A DNA stretch of 64,000 nt. It comes from Streptomyces sp. NBC_00433 (GTDB lineage: Bacteria; Actinomycetota; Actinomycetes; Streptomycetales; Streptomycetaceae). The translations under genes and the position numbers were made by a program. The notes beneath the pieces are model-generated. The model was not told the DNA's origin. It saw only the letters and a program-made list of their open reading frames with translations, and searched no databases. This document shows positions 34,504 to 44,059 of this stretch, one piece after another. Position 1 is the stretch's first letter, and each line of letters begins with the position of its first letter. Where the stretch lies: assembly GCA_036015235.1 (NCBI GenBank), contig CP107926.1:2418001-2482000 (forward strand). Reading direction: 5' to 3'.

Positions 34504-35286
34504 GAAGGAGAAGACCTCGGTGCGGGCGGTGGCCCGGTCGGGCCAGGTCCGGATACCGATCTCGGCCTTCAGGACTGCCCAGAAGCTCTCGGCTGCGGCG
34601 TTGTCGTAGCACGAGCCGGTGCGTCCGGTGCTCGCCCTCACGCCCAACCTGGTGACCTCGCTGCGGAATTGGGTTGAGGTGTATTCGCTGCCGCGGTCAC
34701 TGTGCGCAATGCAACCGGGCTCCAGGCCGCCGCGTCCATGGGCCATGTGCAGGGCGTCGACGACCAGGTCAGCGCGGTGGTGGTCGGCCATCGACCAGCC
34801 GACGACCTCGCGGGTGGCCGGGTCCAGCCAGCAGGCCAGGTAGAGCCAGCCCTGCTCGGTCGGCAGGTAGGTGATGTCTCCGACCAGGCGGGTGCCGGGC
34901 CGGGCCGCGATGAAGTCACGGCCGATCAGGTCCGGTGCGGGCCGCGCCTGCTTGTCCGGGCGGGTCAGCGACCGGCGGTGGCCGCGGGTAATCCCGGCGA
35001 TGCCTCGTTCGCGCATCAGCCGCTCGACACGCTTGCGGTTCACGCCGTGGCCCAGCCGCCGCAGCTCGGCACGCACGCGCGGGACGCCGTAGGCGCCCCT
35101 GGACGCCAGGTGGACCACGGTGATCTCGTGCACGAGCGCATCGTCGGCACGCAGGCGCGCACGCCGGGCCTGTTCGCCTCCGGCCCAAGCGTAGAAGGAG
35201 GAGCGGGGAACACCGAGGACGCGGCACAGCAAGGAGACCGGGTAGGAGGCCTTCTCCGCCGCGATGAACCGGTAGACCTCGCTCAC
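34504..35286 (-). pseudogene. IS3 OrfB (rve integrase), N-terminal part
   Basis: Reads MSEVYRFIAAEKASYPVSLL and carries LVGDITYLPTEQGWLYLACW (first Asp), SDRGSEYTSTQF (second Asp) and YDNAAAESFWAVLKAE with the Glu. It is then cut by the IS1182-type element at 34503. It overlaps OrfA by 4 bases, the usual layout for programmed frameshifting in IS3. Confidence 0.9.
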
Positions 35287-35582
35287 CGGTCGCTCTCCCG
35301 CGCGAAGAAGGCCGTCGCTTTTTTCAGGACCTCGATGGTCTTCTGCTGTTCGAGGTTCTGCCGGCGCAGGCGACGCAGTTCCTCGTGCTCGGTACTGGTC
35401 AGCTCGCCCGGACTGCCTTCACCCCGGTCGACTTGGTCCTGCTTGACCCAAGCCCGCAAACCCTCCGGGCTAACCCCCAGGTCCCGGGCCACCTCGGTGA
35501 CCGTCTTGCTGGAGGATCGGGCCAACGCCACGGCGTCCTGCTTGAACTCCTCCGAGTACCGCTTCCCTGCTTTATTGCTCAC
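35283..35582 (-). CDS. IS3 OrfA (helix-turn-helix)
   Basis: A 99-residue OrfA: YSEEFKQDAVALARSSSKT with a VARDLGVSPEGLRAWV helix-turn-helix, then a leucine-zipper-like tail QNLEQQKTIEVLKKATAFFA. It is intact, but OrfB is split, so the element is inactive as a whole. Confidence 0.9.
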   Translation of the reverse strand: MSNKAGKRYSEEFKQDAVALARSSSKTVTEVARDLGVSPEGLRAWVKQDQVDRGEGSPGELTSTEHEELRRLRRQNLEQQKTIEVLKKATAFFARESDR

Positions 35583-35649
35583 CTGGCTCTACTTCCTCTG
35601 GAACCTCACGTCCCAGTCTCCAGGTGTCCAGATCCACGGGGAAGCTTCA

Positions 35650-36147
35650 CGCACGGGATCATCCCCCAGGGCAGTCGGCGAGCTCCACCTGACGATGCGG
35701 GGGAGGCGCGAGGCCACCGAGATACGCAATACCTGGGGCAGGAACCGTCCGCTCGCGCTCCTATCAGCTCAAGTCATCACGAAACGGATGCCTGCTGACT
35801 ACGCCGAAGCCCTGGGACGCAGACCGGTCCGTGAATCGCAGATTCCTCGCATGGTGGCACCTCGATCGCACCGGCGGCCTCAATTACCAAGCGGCGGGCG
35901 AGATTTGCCGCTTGTGTTGCGGGGGGGTAGGCCGGATTTCCGCTCACTGCGGATGTCCGCCTGGCCGCGTGGGCCTGGTGCGGTTCGGTGGCGCCGCCGT
36001 TCTTGGGTGATGTGGGTACTGCCGGGTTCACGGCCGCCTGGGGAACCGCGTTGACTTGTGCAGGTCAGGGCGGTTACCGTCTGCTGCCCCGTGTGGATAG
36101 CCGGGGGGATCACCGGTTGTGAACCGGTCGTTGAGGGGACTTGTACC
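35650..36147. other. Non-coding stretch right of IS3
   Basis: No gene is supported. A perfect 8-base inverted repeat (35888-35895 with 35907-35914) and a short G run follow near 35920. I cannot find the lost 3' end of the GTPase-operon gene here. Confidence 0.4.
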
Positions 36148-36513
36148 GTGCATTGGTATGTCGACGTGCTGAAGAAGTATGCCGTTTTCCGTGGGCGTGC
36201 CAGGCGTCGGGAATTCTGGATGTTCAGCCTGTTCAACGTTGTCGCGGTCGTCGTGCTGGGGGGTATAGGGCTGGGGGTCGGCACGCCGCCCGCGCTGATT
36301 CCCTACTTCCTTTACCTGGCGGCGATGCTCGTTCCGAGCCTTGCGGTCACTGCCCGGCGGATGCACGACATCGGCCGCTCGGGCTGGTTCACGCTGATCG
36401 GCTTCTTCCCGATGCTCGGCGGCATCGCTTTGCTCGTGCTGACCTGCACCGAGGGCGACGGCGTGCCGAACGCCTACGGTCCGAGCCCCAAGCCTGCGCC
36501 CGCGCATCTGTGA
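36148..36513 (+). CDS. DUF805 inner-membrane protein
   Basis: A 121-residue protein from GTG 36148 with GAGGGG upstream. It shows the DUF805 signature: VLKKYAVFRGRARRREFWMF at the N terminus, three to four hydrophobic helices, and VTARRMHDIGRSGWFTLIGF before the last helix pair. These proteins sit in the cytoplasmic membrane; their function is not established. A perfect hairpin follows 75 bases after the stop. Confidence 0.85.
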   Translation: MHWYVDVLKKYAVFRGRARRREFWMFSLFNVVAVVVLGGIGLGVGTPPALIPYFLYLAAMLVPSLAVTARRMHDIGRSGWFTLIGFFPMLGGIALLVLTCTEGDGVPNAYGPSPKPAPAHL

Positions 36514-36587
36514 GTCCGCTCTTCGCGCTGGGGATCCCCACAGACGGTGTCGTACCCGAGGGATAGACTCCGCCCACCTGGGCCGGA

Positions 36588-36607
36588 CGGATCTTCAAAA
36601 AGATCCG
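36588..36607 (+). terminator. Short perfect hairpin
   Basis: CGGATCTT pairs with AAGATCCG across a 4-base loop (CAAA), between DUF805 and the secreted repeat gene. It could end DUF805 transcription or be a regulatory site for the next gene. Confidence 0.45.
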
Positions 36608-36643
36608 GTGGGAGAGGTTCAGGGGCTCACTGCTTGAGATCCC

Positions 36644-38380
36644 ATGGGGGGATTAGTGTCTGAATTCAAGCCGGTACGGCCCAAGGGCCGCCGGCGTCTC
36701 GTCGCGGCGTGCACGGCCGGCATCCTTTCCCTCGGCGCCTTCGCGCTGAGCACGGGCGCACAGGCCGCGGAGCCCGGCGCGCACCACGTCGCGGAGCGGC
36801 CCACGGCGGGCGCCGACCACGTTCCGCACATCTCCGCACCCACCACGTCGGTGAAGAAGTCGAAGCTGGCGGCGAACGCCGCCGCTCAGGCCCCGGCACC
36901 CGTCCGATACGACATCGACGGCGACGGCTACGGTGACCAGCTCTACCGGGGTGTGGACTACAACTGGTACAACTCGCTGGCCAAAAAGAACGTGAAGATT
37001 GGCCCCTCCGCCGAGCAGTACGTGGATGTGATCACTCCGGGCAACATCGACGGGGGTGCCGGCCCCGACGTCCTGGGCCTGACGGCCAGCGGCAAGCTGG
37101 TGATGTTCAGCGGGTCGGACTTCCCGAAGTACTCGTCGTGGGGCAGCTCCGGCTGGACCATCTACAACAAGGTCTTCGCGGTCGACGACGTGACCGGTGA
37201 CGGCATCCCCGACATCGCCGCGCGGACTTTCGACGGTCATCTGTACCTGTTCCCGGGCAACGGGAACGGTGGGGCACCGTTCTCGACGCGGCTGCTGATC
37301 GGTGGCGGCTGGGGTGGGTACAACCAGCTGGCCGGCGCGGGCGACCTCGACGGTGACGGCATCAGCGACCTGGTCGCACGCGACACCGCGGGGAACCTGT
37401 ACCTCTACAAGGCCACCGGCAACGCCTCCGCGCCCTACAAGGGCAAGGTCCTGATCGGCGGCGGCTGGAACACGTACAACCAGATCATCGGCCTCGGCAA
37501 CGGCGAGTCCGGCACCGGCTACGTGACGGGCCGGTCCTTCAACGGCGACCTGTACCAGTACGCGGCGACCGGCACCGGAGGCCTCAAGCCCCGCTTCCTG
37601 TGGAGTAAAGGCGCCGGGGAAGTCGACGTCATGGCCGGCATGGGCGGCATCCAGAACTGGGGCAAGAAGTGGCTGCTCGGCCTCGACGCGTCCGGCTCGC
37701 TGTACGGGTACGTGCCGACCAACACCGGTACGTTCTACTCACGGGATTCCGCGAGCAAGCCGCAGGACTTCGCGGGCATCTCGAACTTCGCGCTGGGCGT
37801 CTCACCGACGGACGACGGCAACGCGGAGCTGCTGTACAGCCGTAGCGGCGCGCTCTACAACGCCAGCCGCAAGGGCGTCCGGATCACCACGGGCTGGTCG
37901 TACAACCTGATGGCCGCCCCCGGCGACCTCAGCGGCGACGGCAAGAGCGACCTGCTGGCCCGCAACTCCTCGGGACAGCTGTACCTCTTCAAGGGCACCG
38001 GCACCGGCACCGGCTACACCAGCCGAACCCTCGTCAGCTCCGGCTGGAACGGATACAACGCCATCATCGGCGCCGGCGACATGAGCGGCGACGGCCGGAC
38101 CGACATCCTGGCCCGCAGCACCAACGGCACCCTGTACCTGTTCAAGGGCACCGGCAACGCTTCCGCGCCGTTCGCAGGCCGCATCAAGCTCAGCTCGGGC
38201 TTCGGCGCGTACAACAAGATCGCCACAGCCGGCGACATCGACGGCAACGGCCTGGCCGACCTGCTCGCGGTGAAGGCCTCCACGGGCACGCTCTACCGCT
38301 TCAGCGCCTACGGCACCGGGCAGTTCGCCGCCGCCGTCTCGCTGGGCAACGGCTGGAACACCTACAGCAAGCTGTTCTGA
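36644..38380 (+). CDS. Secreted FG-GAP/VCBS-repeat protein
   Basis: Up to 578 residues. A basic N terminus (RPKGRRR) and hydrophobic core LVAACTAGILSLGAFALS end in AQA-A, a clear Sec signal peptide. At least six repeats of the form GDxDGDGxxDLxARxxxGxLYLxxG follow, the calcium-binding FG-GAP/VCBS motif of beta-propeller proteins. No catalytic domain is visible, so it is probably an extracellular binding or structural protein. The start could be ATG 36644 or GTG 36656. A strong terminator follows. A related secreted protein lies at 42236-43987. Confidence 0.85.
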   Translation: MGGLVSEFKPVRPKGRRRLVAACTAGILSLGAFALSTGAQAAEPGAHHVAERPTAGADHVPHISAPTTSVKKSKLAANAAAQAPAPVRYDIDGDGYGDQLYRGVDYNWYNSLAKKNVKIGPSAEQYVDVITPGNIDGGAGPDVLGLTASGKLVMFSGSDFPKYSSWGSSGWTIYNKVFAVDDVTGDGIPDIAARTFDGHLYLFPGNGNGGAPFSTRLLIGGGWGGYNQLAGAGDLDGDGISDLVARDTAGNLYLYKATGNASAPYKGKVLIGGGWNTYNQIIGLGNGESGTGYVTGRSFNGDLYQYAATGTGGLKPRFLWSKGAGEVDVMAGMGGIQNWGKKWLLGLDASGSLYGYVPTNTGTFYSRDSASKPQDFAGISNFALGVSPTDDGNAELLYSRSGALYNASRKGVRITTGWSYNLMAAPGDLSGDGKSDLLARNSSGQLYLFKGTGTGTGYTSRTLVSSGWNGYNAIIGAGDMSGDGRTDILARSTNGTLYLFKGTGNASAPFAGRIKLSSGFGAYNKIATAGDIDGNGLADLLAVKASTGTLYRFSAYGTGQFAAAVSLGNGWNTYSKLF

Positions 38381-38440
38381 GCCGGTCGGAGCAGTCCCCA
38401 GCAGCCGTACGCCGATTGCCGCATACCTGAGGTCACACGC

Positions 38441-38474
38441 AAGGCGCCCGCACCCACGAGGGTGCGGGCGCCTT
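38441..38474 (+). terminator. Terminator of the secreted repeat gene
   Basis: Perfect 15-base arms (38441-38455, 38460-38474) with a 4-base loop ACGA, 60 bases after the stop. Confidence 0.9.
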
Positions 38475-38507
38475 CCGGCCTCGCCGCCGATCAGATGCGG
38501 TACCGGC

Positions 38508-38750
38508 CGACCTCGGCTACGACCACGACAACAACCGCCGCCTGGCCCTCATCGCCCGCCGCGGCACCGAGCACGGCTCCGGGCTCGGCACCCAACGCCG
38601 GTTCGTGGAACGCGCGTTCGCCCACCTGCACTGGTTCCGCCGCTCCGCTGGGAGATCCGCGACGACATCCACGAGGCCTTCCTCACCCTGGGATGCGCAC
38701 TGATCTGCTGGCGACGCCTGGCAGCAGATCAGCGTCGCCACTCATAGACA
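38508..38750 (+). pseudogene. IS5-family transposase C-terminal remnant
   Basis: One frame reads DLGYDHDNNRRLALIARRGT then GLGTQRRFVERAFAHLHWFRR. After a single-base shift near 38650 another frame gives WEIRDDIHEAFLTLGCALI and a stop near 38750. These are the last blocks of an IS5 transposase; the rest and the left end are missing. Confidence 0.75.
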
Positions 38751-39249
38751 CCCGGTGAGGACTGCAGGACCTCGCTCGGCATTCCTCCAGCACCCGCCCG
38801 AGCAGCCTCTGCTGCTCATCGATCCAACCCTGTTCAAGGTTCATGGGAAGAAGCACGGAGACGCACGAACTGCCCAGATCCTCTACATGAACAGCAGGAC
38901 TCCCATGCTCTTCGTTGTGCGGCTGGATCCTGATCTCAGGACTGTGGTCGTCGTCCCTCCAGCAGATGTCCCGTCCTGCAGCGAGGAGATCCAGAGCACG
39001 GGCCCAGTCCTCCAGGTCGGACGGGAACAGGCACATGGCCAGTCGACCGCTGACGAAGCCGCTCGTGATCAGGACCTCTGCATCGAGTTGGTCGTGAAGA
39101 TGCAGCACACCCGGCGACCGACGCCCCAGCACACGCACTCGGAAGCCGTTGTCACCATCCGAGAGACTGATCAGCTCCACCGCGCACCCTCCGTGCTGTC
39201 CACCTTCAACCATGGACGGCTCATGCTGCCCAACCAGGGCTTCAGCCAC
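38683..39249 (-). CDS. DUF5959-like protein
   Basis: Up to 188 residues (GTG 39249; an ATG at 39213 is a possible later start). It carries AVELISLSDGDNGFRVRVLG, DAEVLITSGFVSGRLAMCLF, a DLEDWARALDLLAAG block, and SPEIRIQPHNEEHGS, which fits the DUF5959 family of actinobacteria (function unknown). The last 30 residues are low quality and overlap the IS5 remnant on the other strand, so the natural C terminus was probably replaced. The stop was supplied by IS debris. Confidence 0.65.
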   Translation of the reverse strand: MAEALVGQHEPSMVEGGQHGGCAVELISLSDGDNGFRVRVLGRRSPGVLHLHDQLDAEVLITSGFVSGRLAMCLFPSDLEDWARALDLLAAGRDICWRDDDHSPEIRIQPHNEEHGSPAVHVEDLGSSCVSVLLPMNLEQGWIDEQQRLLGRVLEECRARSCSPHRVSMSGDADLLPGVASRSVRIPG

Positions 39250-39267
39250 AACCAGATTGTCCCAGCA

Positions 39268-39615
39268 TCACTCCGTAAGGACCCTTGAGGCTGCTCCGCC
39301 GTCCTTCACCTGGCGCATGATCTCCTCGCGCTCCCGCCAGTGGGACCAGAAGGCGCCGGTGTAGCCGAGGCCGGCCAGGCTGGTGAGGAAGGGGTTGTCG
39401 GCGTAGTTGTCGTTCTCGCTGGCGCCGCCCAGCGTCGGGAGCATCACCCGGTGGTGGTCGACCGGGTCGACCAGGTCCCACAGCAGGTCCACCGAGGGGC
39501 TCCAGAGCGCGGTCGGGTCGCCGGGTGCGGCGGCCGGGTCGGAGGAGAAGTAGCAGACGAGCCGGAAGTCGCCGTGCTCGTCGCCGTCTCCCGTGATTGG
39601 CCCTTGGGACAGATT
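39268..39615 (-). pseudogene. 5'-truncated gene fragment of unknown family
   Basis: A minus-strand frame of about 115 codons with good codon usage reads GDGDEHGDFRLVCYFSSDPA, then SPSVDLLWDLVDPVDHHRVM and FLTSLAGLGYTGAFWSHWRE. It is closed upstream by a stop near 39617 and has no proper start, so it is the C-terminal part of a longer protein. The family is not recognised. Confidence 0.5.
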
Positions 39616-39747
39616 TCAGGAACGGTAGATCGTCTGGCCGTTCTCACTTCAGACCGCCGGCGACTGCTCGTGCTGGCTGCGGCCGATACCGACTGAGGTG
39701 CCCGTAACTTGCGCGTTCGGGAGCTGGATTGCCCGGCACTGCCTGGC

Positions 39748-40140
39748 TCAGAGGGTTTCCAGGGGGTCGGCCCGGCCGAGCAACTCCTCGAGCGGGGTAC
39801 CAGTCCGGGCAGCGATGATGCGGCGGGCGCGGAGCTGGGCGCGGGTCCGGGGGCGGAACTTCGGATCCCGTCCGCAACCACACGGTTCGAAGCCGTCGTA
39901 GCGTAGCCCGGCGTTGAGAACTGCCGCGACGACCGACCATGCCTTCCGATTACTGCGGCGGGGTGGCGCGAAGTCGTGGCCGGCGCATAGCAACGGGCCT
40001 GAGCAGCGGGGGCACGAGTGTCCGCCATCGCGAGGATGTCGCTTGAAGCTGATTCGGCACGAGACGCAGGCGTAGTGCAGCTTGTAGTGGGCGAAGGCGT
40101 ATCTGCACACAGGCCGACTGTACCGATGACGCTTCGCCAC
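39748..40140 (-). CDS. Zinc-ribbon protein of Streptomyces type
   Basis: A 130-residue protein. YACVSCRISFKRHP and SCPRCSGPLL form one zinc ribbon, followed by HDFAPPRRSNRKAWSVVAAV, a CGCGRDPKF motif and a basic tail RPRTRAQLRARRI. Small proteins of this type are common in Streptomyces and are often mislabelled as deoxyxylulose-phosphate synthases; they have no such domain. Function unknown; nucleic-acid binding is plausible. Confidence 0.7.
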   Translation of the reverse strand: MAKRHRYSRPVCRYAFAHYKLHYACVSCRISFKRHPRDGGHSCPRCSGPLLCAGHDFAPPRRSNRKAWSVVAAVLNAGLRYDGFEPCGCGRDPKFRPRTRAQLRARRIIAARTGTPLEELLGRADPLETL

Positions 40141-40755
40141 CTACCAGCGCATTCCACCTCTGGGGTGGTGGAGGAGACGCGAGTGCGCTTGTCGTCCGTT
40201 TCGCCGCGACGCGGAAGCCCTGTACAGGGCGGGGACTGCTCCGCTCCAAGCTTGGGTGACGCTGTCACCGGCCATGCGCTGGGAAAGGGACACACGAACG
40301 CGGAACGGTCAGAGGGACACGATGCGCGGAGGGCGCGAAGTCCCAGGCCGCGGAGTCGGCGTGTGACACCGAAGTCGGGAAGCCACACCTGCAGACCTCG
40401 AAGTGCGCCTCAAGCTCGGGCTCGGGAGGCCGCGGCAGGTAACCACTACGGCGGCCAGGATCGATCTCGCTGTCCAGAAGGTCCGACAGTAGCTGCCCCG
40501 GCGCGGTGGCTGCCGGAACCAGCCTGTCGAAGCCACCAGCTGTCGCCATTCGTTGAACTCCTTCGGCTGTCCCATCACCTGAGTCTCCCGCGCGTGGAGT
40601 TCCCGTCGGCTGACTGCGGTGGATCCAGGCAGCGGTCCGCATCGGCAGGGGCGACTGGGCGCTTTCGTCATATCCGTGAGGTTCTACGCCGATTGTCGTA
40701 TGGCTCATCGTCGCGACCCGGGCGCAGGCTTGCCCCCCCCCGCAGGGCACCCACT
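40141..40755. other. Degraded stretch with C9 run
   Basis: Minus-strand pieces in two frames (MGQPKEFNEWRQLVASTGWF; SDLLDSEIDPGRRSGYLPRP) hint at one decayed gene, but no intact gene can be built. A 9-base C run (40733-40741) sits next to the IS630 remnant. Confidence 0.35.
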
Positions 40756-41610
40756 TGGTCCGCCGGAATCTCCCCCTCACCGGCGAAGCGGCGGTGCCAT
40801 CGCCGAGGGGCGCTCTCTCTTCGCTGCGCAACCCTCGATGCGTGATCCAGATCGGTCGCGAGGCGTTACGGTGCCTGCTCGCCCGCCGCAGCATCACCTT
40901 CCAGCGCACCAAGACCTGGAAGGAGTCACCGGACCCCGAGCGCGACACCACGCTTGACCGGATCAAGCACTTCCTGGACCGCTTCCCGGACCGCGTGTTC
41001 GCGTTCGACGAGTCCGGCCCCCTCGGCATCCACCCCACCGCCGACTCAGGTTGGGCTCTGGCCGGTCACCCGGAGCGGCATCCCGCGACCTACCACCGCA
41101 CTCACGGAGTCCGGTACTTCCACGGCTGCTATTCGATCGGCGACGACACCTTGTGAGGCGTCAACCGCCGCACGAAGGGTGCCGCGAACACCAGGGCCGC
41201 CCTCAGGTCGATCCGCGCGGCCCGCCCGGACGGCGCCCCGATCTACGTCATCCTGGACAACCTGTCCGCCCACAAGGGCGAGATCATCCGGCGCTGGGCC
41301 AGGAAGAACCGGGTCGAGCTGTGCTTCACGCCGACCTACGCGTCCTGGGCCAACCCGATCGAGGCCCACTTCGGACCGCTTCGGCAGTTCACCGTCGCCA
41401 ACTCGAACCACCGCAACCACACCGTCCAGACCCAGGCCCTGCACGCCTACCTGCGATGGCGCAACAAGAACGCCCGCCACCCCGACATCCTCGCTGCCCA
41501 GTGGAAAGAGCGTGCCCGCGTCCGCAGCGAAAAGGGCCTTCGCTGGGGAGAAAACGCTCAGCGATGCGGCGTGAATGGCCCGCCCCTACAGGCTCGCTCG
41601 CCCGACGACC
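40756..41610 (+). pseudogene. IS630-family transposase remnant with in-frame stop
   Basis: The frame carries VFAFDESGPLGIHPTADSGW (first Asp), IYVILDNLSAHKGEIIRRW (second Asp) and TPTYASWANPIEAHFGPLR with the Glu. A TGA near 41154 breaks it in the middle (DDTL-stop-GVNRR), and the N-terminal third is missing. Inactive. Confidence 0.8.
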
Positions 41611-41888
41611 TAGACCTGCTCGCGGACGAAGCCCTCGGTCCAGTGGTCCTCATCGAGGTCATACTCTCCGATCTGGAAACAGTCTGGCTCATCGACGAAG
41701 CCCGGTAGATGACGCGCGCGGCGCATCCGCTTTTCCGCCGCGGCCTCAGAGGAGTAGATGCCAAGCAGCTTGACGTCGTCACCGTCCTGCTCGTCGATGA
41801 ACACGCCCCCATCGTCCAGGTGAATCGTCTCGTCGTTGGGGCCGGCTTCGTTCTGATGGCTGATGTGCCAGAGGGGGTAGACCTTCAC
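41610..41888 (-). CDS. Small acidic protein, DUF7336-like
   Basis: A 92-residue protein: MKVYPLWHISHQNE, then LLGIYSSEAAAEKRMRRARH and GFVDEPDCFQIGEYDLDEDH followed by WTEGF. I recall this layout from small actinobacterial proteins named only by DUF number. No signal or membrane segment. It is strongly acidic. Function unknown. It faces the secreted repeat gene across a gap of about 350 bases. Confidence 0.6.
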   Translation of the reverse strand: MKVYPLWHISHQNEAGPNDETIHLDDGGVFIDEQDGDDVKLLGIYSSEAAAEKRMRRARHLPGFVDEPDCFQIGEYDLDEDHWTEGFVREQV

Positions 41889-42235
41889 GGGCGCAGGCTA
41901 CCCCCGGCCTAACCGGTGCACGTTCCCGGTCAGAGCACTGGGGGCACTCGCCTGGCCCGGCCTGCCGGCCGCGGTCTTCGACACGGGTCCGGTCGGCGTC
42001 CGCGCCGACTGCTCTGGCCGCGCTGGAACCCGGGCCGGGCGGCCGGCAGGGCGGCACAGGGGACAGGTCCGCTGGCGTTGCTGCCGGTCGACCTCCGGGC
42101 CGCTGATGAAGCACGGCCGCTCGGTCTATCGGCGCACTGAGTCCTCCGGCGGGGCGATGGAAATTCTCCGGTCTGCTCATATCATTCCGGGTGGGCACTA
42201 CACGTTCCCGCCCCACTGTTCTGAGGACTGCGCAC
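41889..42235. other. Divergent intergenic region
   Basis: No gene is supported. It should hold promoters for the flanking divergent genes; GAGG precedes the GTG at 42236. Confidence 0.4.
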
Positions 42236-43987
42236 GTGAAGCACGTTTCTTCTTCTCGCGTTGCGGCTGCGGCCGCTGTGGTACTGGCCGCGGGTACGGC
42301 TGTGAGCGTTCCGTCATTGGCTGCGGCGGACACACCGTCCCCCGAGCCAGGCATCTCCGTCAGCGACACGCGCATCGACCTCTACGGGGGCCCGGGGAAT
42401 CTCGATCTGACGGTGGCCGAGCCGACGGCCGCTGACGCGTACATACGCCTGGAGCTCTCGGGCACCGGTGTCAACCACCTGCGGATCACCGACGATGCGG
42501 GCACCGTCCTGCCCATCGCCATCAGTCCCGGTGAGAACCCGACTCTTACCGTCGGTGAAGCGGACAGCGACCACAACGGCACGCCCGGCGCGCCGCTGCA
42601 GGCGGGAACGACGCATCTGCACGTCTCGGCCGAGGCCCCGATCTCGAACCCCATCCGCGTGAGCGCGAACGTGCTGAACGGCTCGGACGGCTCGTTGATC
42701 GCGCACAGCGGACCCTACGCCAACGGCGAGATCGTCGTCAGCGAGCCGGCGGTGTCGGCGACGTGGCTCGCGCCGGACGGAACCCAGATTCCGGCGGGGT
42801 CACAACCCACGATCGCCACGGGAAGCACTCGGGCGGCGACGGCCATGGTGCAGACACAGGACGGCCTCCAGGCAGCGGGCGGGACGCAGACCCGCCTGAC
42901 GCTGCACGCCGGCACAATCGCCGCCTCGGGCTACACCGTGGAGGAGCTGGCCGCCGGTCTCCACGTCGGCTACTCGCCCAACGCGACCTCCTACGTGTCC
43001 AAGGCCTGGACACAGGACCCCGACGGGTCATTGAGCATGCAGTTCCCGCTCAGGCACTGGATCGCGAACGGAGCGGGCACGGAGTTCGTGCAGGTCACAG
43101 CAGCCTGGGGCCTGCCCGCGGGCCACCTGCCGGTCCACGTCCAAACCATCGGTGGTGACGGCAGGCCCTACGCCGAGTCCCTCACCGTCCTGGACCTGAC
43201 CGCCGACTCGATCCCCGCCGACCGGCGCGCCGCCCTCTACGGCCGCGACAGCGCAGGCGTCCTGTGGCAACACCAGGCAACCACCGCAGCCTCCCGACCC
43301 GGCACCTTCGACCCGCGAACCCGCGTCGGCAGCGGCTGGGGCGTCTACAACATCATCACCGCGCTGGGCCCGCTCAAGTCCAACGGCACCGGCGACGTCG
43401 TCGCCCGCGACAGCGCCGGGGTGCTCTGGTACCACCGCGGCACCGGCAACAACAAGGCCCCCTTCGCCGCCCGCACCCGCATCGGCGGCGGCTGGAACAT
43501 CTACAACCAGATCCTCGGAGCCGGCGACATCACCGGCGACGGCCACCCCGACCTCGTCGCCCGCGACACCGCCGGCGTGCTGTGGCTCTACCGCGGCACC
43601 GGCAACCCCACCGCGCCCCTGGCCAACCGCAACCGCATCGTCGCGGGGTGGAACCTCTACAACCTGCTCATCGTCGCCGGCGACATCACCGGCGACGGCC
43701 ACCCCGACCTGCTCGCCCGCGACACCGCAGGCGTCCTCTGGTACTACCCCGGCACCGGCAACCCCGCCGCCCCCTACGCCAACCGCGTCCGCATCGGCGG
43801 CGGCTGGCAGGGCTACACCAGCATCGTCGGCATCGGCGACATGACCGGCAAGAACCACCAAGACCTCGTCGCCCGCGACTCCACCGGCAAATTCTGGTAC
43901 TACCGCGGCACCGGCAACCCCAACTCCCCCTACGCCAACCGCACCGTCAGCGGCGGCGGCATGAACACCTACAACACGATCCTCTGA
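42236..43987 (+). CDS. Second secreted FG-GAP/VCBS-repeat protein
   Basis: A 583-residue protein from GTG 42236 with GAGG upstream. The N-terminal VAAAAAVVLAAGTAVSVPSL is a Sec signal peptide ending near LAA-A. Residues about 35-320 are a beta-rich extracellular part without a known family. The C-terminal 250 residues hold five FG-GAP/VCBS repeats with GDITGDGHPDLVARDTAGVL type units and GWxxYNxxL linkers. Role unknown; a cell-surface or extracellular binding protein is likely. A terminator follows at 44005. Confidence 0.85.
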   Translation: MKHVSSSRVAAAAAVVLAAGTAVSVPSLAAADTPSPEPGISVSDTRIDLYGGPGNLDLTVAEPTAADAYIRLELSGTGVNHLRITDDAGTVLPIAISPGENPTLTVGEADSDHNGTPGAPLQAGTTHLHVSAEAPISNPIRVSANVLNGSDGSLIAHSGPYANGEIVVSEPAVSATWLAPDGTQIPAGSQPTIATGSTRAATAMVQTQDGLQAAGGTQTRLTLHAGTIAASGYTVEELAAGLHVGYSPNATSYVSKAWTQDPDGSLSMQFPLRHWIANGAGTEFVQVTAAWGLPAGHLPVHVQTIGGDGRPYAESLTVLDLTADSIPADRRAALYGRDSAGVLWQHQATTAASRPGTFDPRTRVGSGWGVYNIITALGPLKSNGTGDVVARDSAGVLWYHRGTGNNKAPFAARTRIGGGWNIYNQILGAGDITGDGHPDLVARDTAGVLWLYRGTGNPTAPLANRNRIVAGWNLYNLLIVAGDITGDGHPDLLARDTAGVLWYYPGTGNPAAPYANRVRIGGGWQGYTSIVGIGDMTGKNHQDLVARDSTGKFWYYRGTGNPNSPYANRTVSGGGMNTYNTIL

Positions 43988-44004
43988 CCAATCTGGCACC
44001 GCTG

Positions 44005-44049
44005 TGACGAAGGCGCTGAACAAGCATCACGGCCTCAGCGCCCTCGTCA
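44005..44049 (+). terminator. Terminator of the second secreted repeat gene
   Basis: Two 15-base arms (44005-44019, 44035-44049) with one mismatch and a 15-base loop, 17 bases after the stop. Confidence 0.8.
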
Positions 44050-44059
44050 CACAGGTCCC

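Larger units (their letters stand above)
32557..35649 (-). mobile_element. IS3-family element interrupted by an IS1182-type element
   Basis: The outer ends (32557 and 35649) share an imperfect inverted repeat that begins TGAAG and contains TTCCCCGTG. Without the nested element it is about 1277 bases, normal for IS3. No 3-base target duplication is clear. It cuts the last gene of the GTPase operon. Confidence 0.85.
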
